Origin: Terana coerulea | Taxonomy: Eukaryota; Basidiomycota; Agaricomycetes; Polyporales; Phanerochaetaceae | DNA: 64,000 bases | Direction of reading: 5' to 3' | NCBI GenBank assembly: GCA_024811115.1 | Contig: JAKOGH010000315.1 | Location: forward strand, 124,001 to 188,000 | Shown here: positions 56,192 to 64,000 of the stretch, one piece after another | Position numbering within the stretch: position 1 is the stretch's first letter | Layout: each line of letters opens with the position of its first letter | Translations under genes and position numbers: made by a program | The notes under the pieces: generated by a model | The model's input: only the letters and a program-made list of their open reading frames with translations | Told to the model about the DNA's origin: nothing | Database searches by the model: none

Positions 56192-57135
56192 CTAGCCTTC
56201 TTCCATAGCTTCCACGCCTGCGTTCTTCCACCAATTGACAGGGCCAAGGCCCTGCTCAGAAATAGAGCACTGCGCCTAGTCAACACTCGGCCTGGACGAA
56301 TAAAGGCAGAACATACAGTTATTGAATATGGTGCCCTTCTACCTTCCAGTTCCTTCGCTTGAGGAGCCCCCATGATCCCTTCTGTGGCTTTAGGAGGGCC
56401 AGGCTCGTCGTCATAGAACTCGTCGGCCTCGACGCGCACGCGCACGACTTCACTTGCGTCGATGTACATTCTGGAGGTGAGGGGCGTATCTAGTAGATCG
56501 GGGGCCGCAGATTCCGGATCCGCTATCCAGAAGTGGGCCCGTTCATTGGGATCGCTGACGTCCATGCGTGAGTACATCGAAGCTGGTAGTCGTTGAGTTG
56601 GAGAAAGCATACAAGGCTGAAGGTTCAGGGAGATAGACCAGGGGAACGTAAATGTCATCAAAGAAGCCTAGTGTCACTGCCTAAAGCTTTGAGATGGCTA
56701 GCACAGTTACATGAAACGGGACGTACACCTGATTCCGCTCTCATCTGACGACTTAACCTTCGCAAGAATGACTTCAGAAGGGAATGGTCGGAAGACTACC
56801 AGTCTAAAAATCACTACAGGAGTGCAAAAAGTCAACCTAGCACAATTACGTATTCAGAAGCATGGCACGCACCTTTATACCACAGAAATCCATCTCCGTA
56901 TCTGACCTTTCCTTCCCCGACCTCCGCCAGATCGAATACGCACATGCATAGCCCTACATCGTGAAGAACCTTGTTCGCGTACTTTTTGTTCAGCTCATTC
57001 GTGATAGCTTGCTGAGGCGGGAGACCGAAGTGCGCTGGGTGGACAGCGACAGTGTCCTACGAGTATACAACTGGCGTTAGCCACCTTTTGAGAGCTAAGA
57101 GTGAGACATGCCTTGATTATGGAAAGAACGAACAT
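56192..57135 (-). CDS. RPC25: DNA-directed RNA polymerase III subunit RPC8 (Rpc25)
   Basis: Stalk subunit of RNA polymerase III, pairing with Rpc17 for initiation; homologue of Rpb7. It starts MFVLSIIK, then DTVAVHPAHFGLP, QAITNELNKKYANKVL, GLCMCVFDLAEVGEGKVRYG and RLVVFRPFPSEVILAKVKSS. An S1/OB-type half follows with GFFDDIYVP, NERAHFWIADPESAAPDLL and the C-terminal signature SEQGLGPVNWWKN. Six to seven exons are needed. The first intron has a GC donor (GCATGT after ATAATCAAG), giving K then D. One join, between ESGI and GFFDDIYVP (about 56640-56745), could not be closed in frame with canonical sites, so an indel or unusual splice is likely there. Family assignment is certain. Confidence 0.88.
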
Positions 57136-57511
57136 ACTCGCGAAATGAACTGGACTTCCAGGGGACTTGATCTTAGGCAATAGGCATGTCCAGAAAATTG
57201 GGGAACTGAGGAGAAGTGTAGCTTGAACCTGGCTCGAACAGAATGGTGCTCGGCGGCGTTCGCATCCCTCCAAGCCGAGTTTGATGGCGCATCAATTTCG
57301 GGCGCTTCAAATGTCCGGGACTCCGAACTGACTCCGAGTCCCAGTACTTGCCACTGCCAGCGGCTTGCTTCAGCCTGAGCACGACTCACTCCTGCCCGCA
57401 ACCATACCCATATTTACCCTTCCAGCGGAGAAGGTAAGACAACCCTGGTTGTGTGAATATGCTATTTCTGTGCCTAAACTAACTTTGCACACCTTAAGTA
57501 GAGTACCGTAG

Positions 57512-58653
57512 ATGGCAGACGGCCTAACTGCTGCAGCCGCACAACGATGCAACGAGCATGTCCTGTTGGAGGTAGTAGGATACCTTCCTGCGGGGGATCT
57601 GGCAGCGGTAGCTCTCGTTTGTCACTCATGGTTGTATCCCGCCCGTGCAGTGCTTTACCACCGCACTGTTTTCGATTTGGCAATGCCGAAGGCCTTCCAT
57701 CTCAAGCGCACCCTGCAAGCTTGCCCACATCTCCGTTGCTTGATACGCCATCTCTCCCTCAAGTATCATTATCCTTACGATGGAGACGTTGTGCATTTCC
57801 GCACTCGCACGCTCAAGTGGATAGCCCTTTTCCTGAGCACAGTCTGCAATCAGTCGAATTTGACTGGTATGTACGCTGTGAGGTCCTTGAGCCAGTCCTC
57901 GAGTATCCTGCAATTCGGACCGCCCCCCGCATTACTTTGCGTAGCTCACTCTTTGCCAATACCAAACGTTTGAGCGTCATTCTCAGCCGTCCTGGCCTCG
58001 AAATCCTTTCCACAGCATTCTCCGACACGTCCTTGGTAATCCCTCAACCTCTCAAACTGAAGCGACTCAGTGTCGCCACCGTGGGCTACAAGTACGCGAT
58101 TACACAACTACTCGCGGCAATCATTCCGACATGCCTTCAACAGCTCGATCTCAACCTTTGGGGTTCCATAACCTCTGAGACTATCCCGACAGTCACAGAA
58201 GACCTTCGGAAGCATTTCGGTTCGCTGAAGCATCTATCGCTCACCACACACGTTCTCTGTATCCCGTTCATGGATCACTTGGTCCTGACTCTCCCGCAAT
58301 CCCTCGAGACCTTATCGTGCGGGTACGGAAGCTACTCCTCGACTCTCGTATCGCGCTTGCCCTTCAGCCTCCAATCGCTAACTCTGGGATGGGGGAAGGA
58401 TGATGTTGACATTGTTCGCGATGGCGATCGTACGATTCATGTACCCGTGTCCAACCCTCCTTTTCCCAGTCAAGAGTTCGCTTTGGCCGTTGGGAGATTG
58501 GCTGAGAAGTCGAATGGCAGTAGCTTGAAGAAACTGTCGATATTGCAACCTCCTATGGTCCATGATGATCTTGCAGATCTTCGCGTGGCGTGCGTTTCAG
58601 TAGGAATTTCCTTCCGTACTCTTTCGATGGACGATGTGTCTATATTCAATTGA
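57512..58653 (+). CDS. F-box protein, tandem copy A (one frame break)
   Basis: Intronless, about 380 residues if one base is restored. The F-box region is RCNEHVLLEVVGYLPAGDLAA then CHSWLYPARAVLYHRTVF. The remainder shows leucine-rich lines such as LKRLSVATVG, LQQLDLNLWG, LKHLSLTTH, LETLSCGYGSYSSTLVSRLP and LQSLTLGWG. The break is in TTTT at 57828-57831: TLKWIALF is in one frame and PEHSLQSVEFDWY in the next, and one more T joins them. The neighbour at 58985 has the matching line DWITLLPEQSLRSV, which supports this. Confidence 0.8.
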
Positions 58654-58984
58654 CGGATGTCCCCGGCAATAGCGGGTGTCGGACACAGTAATCTTGGGCC
58701 GCCCAGGACTTTGTGGTACTCGACCGGTTCAGAAGTTAACGTTCGAACGGTGAGCCGACACGTACCCGTCTTGATGAGCCCGAGTTCACGAGTTCAACTT
58801 CAGGCGTCATGTTCCAGCTTAGACCTGAAACAACGCCTCGCCAGCAGATAGAATCATCTGTGGCCTTCGCAGGAATCTCATTGTCACGGTGAGTGGCTCA
58901 AGTCTCGGTGAACTCGGAATGTGACTGAACACTGACAAGATCCACTAGGAGAACGGAGTTCTCCAGTCCTTGTAGAGATCACTA

Positions 58985-60193
58985 ATGTACGCCATCGCCC
59001 AGACGTGTCAGGAGCATGTCTTCGCGGAAATCCTGGGATACTTAGTCCTCGATAAGGCGGATCTCGCTGCGGCGGCAATCCCCTGCCAATCCTGGGTACC
59101 TGTCGCTCGCGCGCAACTCTACCACAGGACAACGTTCAATGTCGCACTACCCTCTCGACCTTCAAGTTAGAGCGTACTCTCCGTACTCATCAGCACCTCC
59201 GCGCACTGATACGCCACGATATCTCTCGAATCCACCTTTCTTCTTCACGTTCCACAAGTCAGCGATAAAACCTTCGACTGGATTACCCTGCTTCCCGAGC
59301 AAAGCTTACGCTCTGTCAGGTTGATGTGGTGCGGCCAGCATGTGTTCCTAGAACAAGTGCTTGAGTACCCCGCCGTGCGTACTGCACCCCAAATCATATG
59401 TCACAGCACCCTGTGGTCAGAGGCTCTGAAGACCCTTTTCCGCCTCCCACGTCTCGAAAGTCTGTCTATATTCCTGGACGACTCATGGAATGCCATGCCG
59501 TCGTACCCCAACAAGCTCAAGCGACTGAGTTTATCGACCTATTTATACGAGAAGAGGATCACAGGGCTGCTGTCCGCGCAGGAACCAGGGCATCTGCAGA
59601 GGTTCGATCTCGAGGTAGAGGGTTTCAACCCAATGGCTGGTGCGCTTAATCATGCGGCCATCGACTTCTTGCTGAAGGACTTCCGTTCCCACCTTCCCTC
59701 ATTGAAGAATCTCTCTGTCACTTCCGCTCACCGCCTAGCGGATACGCCGTTCATGGACGACTTCGTTCGAGAACTTCCAAGTACACTCGAGACGCTCCTC
59801 TGCGGCTTCGGGAGCTACACGGCAACATCACTACATCGCTTGCCGCAAAACCTTCGGTCCCTCACTTTGGCGTGGGGTCAAGGTGGCGTGAGCATCGGGC
59901 CCCGCGCAACTGGGGAGTCGTCAGGACGGTACCGCGGACCAGACTTCCCGGACGATGTATTTGCTGAAGCGATAAGGGAGTTGTCTGGTAGCTCACAGTC
60001 AGGCACGCTGAGAAGCCTTACGGTAATTCTGCCGTCTTCGCATCTGAAAGGCTGCGAGAGTGTGGCTGATGCATGCGCGTCGGCTGGCATTTCCTTCAGG
60101 ACGGTGTCTGCGGACGATAGCTCCTTCGATGTATTGGACAATTACCTCACACCCGTGTGTTTCTCATGCTGTCGTTGTTGTCTGTTATCATGA
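58985..60193 (+). CDS. F-box protein, tandem copy B (two frame breaks, possible pseudogene)
   Basis: Tandem paralogue of 57512. The F-box reads TCQEHVFAEILGYLVLDKADLAAAA, then CQSWVPVARAQLYHRTTFNVAL. The frame changes near 59150-59158 (VALPS against TFKLERTLRTHQHLRALIRH) and again near 59225-59265 (before DKTFDWITLLPEQSLRSV). From 59321 a single long frame covers the repeat part: VLEYPAVRTAPQI, LKRLSLSTYL, LKNLSVTSAH, TPFMDDFVRELPSTLETLLCGFGSYT and NLRSLTLAWGQGG. Lines such as GFGSYT and FMDDFVRELP match copy A almost word for word. Two breaks within 120 bp make real decay more likely here than in single-break genes. Confidence 0.72.
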
Positions 60194-60649
60194 CCACTGC
60201 ATCTTGGCTGATGTGAGGGATTGGTTGAGACGCGGACAGTACTGACGAAGAGGCTGCATGCTATGCTTACGTCGGGTGAGACTGCGTGCTATAGGTAGTC
60301 AGAAGGCTCCATGCTAGAAATTACCTCTGTTTATCATGTTCATCTCTGGCGTATGCTTCCACAATGGTGTCCATATGACGACGTGAAAGCATGCAGAGAG
60401 AATCCACCGTGACCTATCGATACAGTAATATACAAAGCAAACGACAATTATCCCCAAGACCCCGATATTCCCGATTACTACACGGCATTACCACCCCCGT
60501 CGCCTCAATGCGCCTTCGCAGTACGCCATTATCGCATCGGTATGGTATCGTTGGTGCTCATCGAGGTCACGCAGCGCCTGCACTCTTAGATCTAATGACG
60601 CACTGAGGGTGAGTTTGAGCTAAGGTCTCGAACAAACAGGAAGAGGAAC

Positions 60650-60894
60650 TCACAGCTGCCAATAGGCCGCAACAAATGGTAGTGCGAAGCCGAGGCCGAG
60701 GAAGGTGGCATACTTCGCTCGGAAGGCGCCCTTGCCCTCAAACCCGAATGGTAGATGCTGTAGGAGGGAAGGTATGAGCAACATGATGGCAAGCACAGTG
60801 AAGCTGAAGGCCGTACCCGTGGTGCAGCATGATTGAAGTGCGCAGCGCCGCGTGGGACGAGACGAAGGGAGGCTGGGCGTATCAAAAGAGACAT
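60650..60894 (-). CDS. cytochrome c oxidase subunit VIIc (COX7c/yeast Cox8)
   Basis: Small inner-membrane subunit of complex IV. The N-terminus MSLLIRPASLRLVPRG is a mitochondrial presequence. After a frame change near 60808 the line reads TAFSFTVLAIMLLIPSLLQHLPFGFEGKGAF, then FRAKYATFLGLGFALPFVAAYWQL, the family signature with its membrane helix. One base appears missing between HAAP and GTAF. The stop at 60650 overlaps a perfect donor (CT|GTGAGT); splicing to an acceptor near 60602 would extend the protein by about 35 residues, so the 3' end is open. Normal length of the family favours the short form. Confidence 0.75.
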
Positions 60895-62378
60895 GGTAGG
60901 GTGACGATCTTTTAGATAATAGCTCGTTTGATTCGATTTATGAGTGGAGGCTGGTTACAAGTCAGAGAACTGAGTGGTGTTGGTGCCGAAGCAAGGAGAA
61001 GCTGAGTGGTGATATGAGTGTCGGTGAAGGCTATGGGCTCCGACCTTTATGTAGGCACGGCACCGAGTCCCCAGCACTATAACAATGGCGCGATGCCATA
61101 TCTGTCTTATGTTGGGGTGTAGGATAAAGCATCGTGACACCAAGATGGAGTGCAACTAGAATGGGCGAGGACCCTCGCGCACGCTCGAGACGGTCTCAGA
61201 CCGTACTAACAGATTGGGCGGCCCGCTCAGACTATAATGGACGTGATCAGTTCCGGTTCGAATTCAATTTGTAGTGAATCTAGAATGTACGCACAGCCGC
61301 AACACGGCACGCATAATGCCGTGAGTATGACTCGCTACGGCTCAACTTTTGCAGGGCTCCCTTCTGGTCCACCTACATAGAGACACGAATTGTCGCATGT
61401 ACTTGCGGTGCTTGCGAAAGTGTTGCAATCCGGATTCTGTGGAGACTGGGTATCAAGAACCACCCCTCCCGCAGACGTGTGCGGTAGTTGATCGTTGAGG
61501 GACAAGCGGGTCTGCGTTGTGGTCCAGCCCGTCAAGGGTTGTGGGCCGATGTGGGTCCAGAGCAACCGCGAACAGCATTCTAATAGCATTCTACAAGCGT
61601 TGTCGGACCTGTAGGCATAATATCAAATATTAAGGCGCTTATGTTATAGACTGTTTGGCGTAGTGGTAGCGCGCCCCACCTATACACTTTTGCCAATGCA
61701 AAGTCCATTTGTTCAAGTCGTGTAGTGGGCATTTATTTTAGAGTCCAGACCGGCTGTCGCTGTTACCTATTCTTCAACTGTCGCGCAGTACGCTTTCAAG
61801 TTTCTATTTGGTCTAAGGTAACAAACTGATGCAGACGGTAGCACCTATGCACTGTGCAGGTGCTGTGTTTAATTCTAATCTACTGGTAAGTAATATTTGA
61901 CAATTTTTCAGTCGGCGCAGAGGTGTACCGTGTCAATGTATGCGTGCAGTATGCACGGGCGGTTTAGGGTAGTGAGATCATGTAAAAACAGTGCCTTTTC
62001 GCTATCCGTATATTGCTGACTTGATTGGTCTGATTCTTCGGGATTGAGTACAGTATTCTTGGCGGGGTGAGGTTAATTTAAGGTACGCATTGATTGAGCG
62101 CTTATTGCGTTGGGCGCCCCGCCCTCTGCCATAATTGGCGCTCCCGCCTTGATGCGCTGTAGTCCGAATCCTTCTCCCCGCCTGGCAACTTCGTGGTCTA
62201 CTCTTCCATTCCTTGTTTCGTTTCTTCAACTGCTCATCACTGGATTGCTGTTTTGACCGCTGACATAGCTTTGCTTCTTTGACGGCCGTAACATCACCAA
62301 GCCAGTCTTCGGATTCCCAAGGATACCCGCTTCACCACTCTTTATGTCGCACACCTGTTGGACTCACAATCTTTCGAG
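60895..62378. other. intergenic with one tRNA-like relic
   Basis: No protein gene recognised. A tRNA-like sequence lies near 61650. The stretch 62150-62378 is CT-rich and is probably the leader and promoter of the next gene. Confidence 0.5.
61650..61731 (+). pseudogene. tRNA-like relic (A and B boxes kept)
   Basis: TTTGGCGTAGTGGTAGCGCG has the form of a D-arm with A box, and TTGTTCAAGTCG about 40 nt later resembles the T-arm with B box. The two acceptor arms do not pair well and no normal anticodon loop is seen. Either a decayed tRNA (Ala-like D-arm) or the head of a SINE. Confidence 0.35.
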
Positions 62379-63757
62379 ATGAATCCATCTAGTCCGCGCT
62401 CAAGGCCTACTATACATGTCGCTGGTTCTTCCAGAAGTAACTCAGCGTCCAGCATCCAAACCAACGACGACACCTCGTACGCAAACGGATACCCTCACAG
62501 AAACGCATACCCCCATGTCCAGCCCAATATCAGGATTACGACCAGCTCTACTCCGTCACCACGTCCACGCGATCGACTGAATGCACGTCCCCCGATGGAG
62601 CAGCGGGACAGTGTCCTCCGTACATCCATCCTCGATACGGCGCTGGAGCTGGGGGTCGGGGCGAGCAGCGCGATGAACAAACTGATGTTCGGGCCCATTG
62701 GTGAGGTCGACGAGGAACTGGAAGAGGTACGTCCCCTTGTCTGCTTGCTCGTGGCTCTTTGCGCCGCTGCCAGGAGGGCACAACTGACTCCTCGTCGCTG
62801 CAGACCATTTCGCCCAGTCTGACTTACGCCTCCACGGCGACTTCGGATGAATCATGGATGCATTCTTCGATATCCTCCTCGCTGGCGGCGGGCCCCATGC
62901 CCAGTATAGCCCAACGGACCGTACAGTTCGCGCATGCCTCGCCTAACGACGAGCGTGGCGACAGTCTAGACATTTCCCCATCACAAGCTTCCTCGCCTTC
63001 CCCGTATGACAAGCAACAGAAGCAGAGTAAGAAGCTGCGGAAATCAAGGCCTTCGGACGGGTACACTAGCGATGGCGCTGAAGGAGATGGTTATATTAGT
63101 GAAAGCGGACCTTCGAAGGCCAAGGGGAAGGGGAAGAAGGACAAGAAGGACAAAGGCGAGGACAGCGATGGAGGCTATCTGTCCGACATGCTCTCACGAC
63201 GGCGAAAGAACAAGGACAAGAAGAAGGCCAAAGGCCGACCGGACCCCAGCACGGACGTCGAGGACGGCGAAGAGACGGACGGCGGATACGTCTCGTCGCG
63301 TGGCGTTGCCGCGTTCGTCCGCTCACGAAAGACGTCCAACGCGACCAAGGCGAAAACCAAGGCTTCGAAAGCCAAAGATGGCGACACGTCCTTTTCCCCT
63401 GGTGCCGATGACTCTGACGGAGGATACATCTCGTCCTCCTCTGCCGCGAAGAAGCGGAGGTTCTTCCGCCTAAGACGTGGCGACTCGGAAGATGTTCCAC
63501 GCTCGTCCAAGGAGAGCATACCGCCTGTTCCTGCCCTGCCGAGGCACGCAAAGACTCTACCCACCGTCCAAGCTCTGCAGCTTCCCCTACCCATTGCGGA
63601 CAGATATGCTTCCCGGAGCAACACGCCACTCCCAGGAGGCAGCGCAACGCCGAACTCGAGCTTCAGCTTGGACATCCCTGCTTCGACCTATTCAGCTTCC
63701 TCACGCGCGCCGACGCGTGTGTCGGTGATGGCGGAGGCGGAGGTGGGCGGCTATTAG
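62379..63757 (+). CDS. disordered Ser/Lys-rich protein with DGGYxS repeats (function unknown)
   Basis: Exons 62379-62726 and 62804-63757 give 433 residues with no frame break. The first 80 residues are Ser/Pro/Asn-rich. Residues about 85-115 carry the only compact-looking block (LRTSILDTALELGVGASSAM). The second half is a charged, disordered region with a recurring short motif: SDGYTSDG, GDGYISES, SDGGYLSDM, TDGGYVSSR and SDGGYISSS, separated by Lys/Arg-rich linkers. The motif is acidic-Gly-Gly-Tyr-hydrophobic-Ser, which suggests phosphorylated docking sites. The tail is Pro/Ser-rich and ends VSVMAEAEVGGY. No known family recognised; probably basidiomycete-specific. The first ATG after the CT-rich leader is taken as start. 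Confidence 0.8.
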
Positions 63758-64000
63758 CGGGACGGACGGGCAGAGGTTCGCCCTCTGGGAAGGTTTTTGT
63801 GTTATCTTAAAACATGAGAAAGGGCAGTACAGTGGGTGTAGTTATCAGTAAGCTTCCTTTCTGGCATGGTACGCGCTATCGGCGCGCGGGTGGGATCTGA
63901 CGCTGAGTCCTGACCCCCGTTTCTCGTCTAGTGTCACCAGGCCGTGTCTCGCTCGCGGGATGGATTTCTGTCACGCAGCCGCACAAGTCAACATCCGGTG
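63758..64000. other. 3' flank at window edge
   Basis: Likely 3' UTR of the preceding gene; nothing else seen. Confidence 0.5.

Overview
The window looks like nuclear DNA of a basidiomycete fungus, most likely an Agaricomycete of the polypore type. Genes are GC-leaning and cut by many introns of about 45-70 nt with GTRNGT donors. The gene set fits: a CYP63-like P450, GH5 hydrolases, MYND proteins, basidiomycete F-box proteins and tRNA-Gly(UCC). Gene models below were built by hand by joining reading frames at splice sites, because almost no gene is one open frame.

Layout. 1-3.1 kb: 5' part of a 2-oxoadipate/2-oxoglutarate dehydrogenase E1 (DHTKD1-like) running off the left edge. 3.1-8.5 kb: a secreted HNH-type nuclease, a DHH phosphoesterase, a tail-to-tail pair of MYND paralogues and a 545-bp hAT-type MITE with a perfect 8-bp target duplication. 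9-14.7 kb: the HyuA half of a 5-oxoprolinase with no HyuB half, and a PfkB sugar kinase. 14.7-18.6 kb: gene-poor. 18.6-20.9 kb: the P450. 22.1-22.7 kb: a repeat-rich, LTR-like stretch. 23-30.7 kb: an FCP1/NIF-type phosphatase, an unknown conserved-looking protein, a tRNA and a prolidase. 32-40 kb: a secreted Gly/Ser repeat protein, a Cys-rich zinc-binding protein, an epsin with a polyQ tail, a second identical tRNA-Gly and a type I membrane protein. 40-47.3 kb: two GH5 paralogues head to head, exosome subunit RRP42 and an F-box protein. 48.5-55.2 kb: a CNNM/Mam3-like transporter, two intronless paralogues of unknown function separated by a long inverted-repeat element, and a small secreted protein. 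56-64 kb: RNA polymerase III subunit RPC8, two tandem F-box genes, COX7c, a tRNA-like relic and a disordered DGGY-repeat protein.

A pattern runs through the window: about half of the genes contain one or two single-base frame breaks, often in short homopolymers, inside otherwise well conserved coding sequence, including essential genes (RRP42, COX7c). In many cases restoring one base gives a total coding length divisible by three over all exons. The simplest reading is uncorrected sequencing or assembly error rather than mass pseudogenisation, but it explains why automated gene finding would break these genes. Exceptions that may be real decay are the 5-oxoprolinase (missing its 3' half), the frameshifted MYND copy and the third F-box gene. 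No operon-like logic is expected; the interesting relations are local duplications (MYND, GH5, F-box, intronless pair, tRNA-Gly) and mobile-element insertions next to them.
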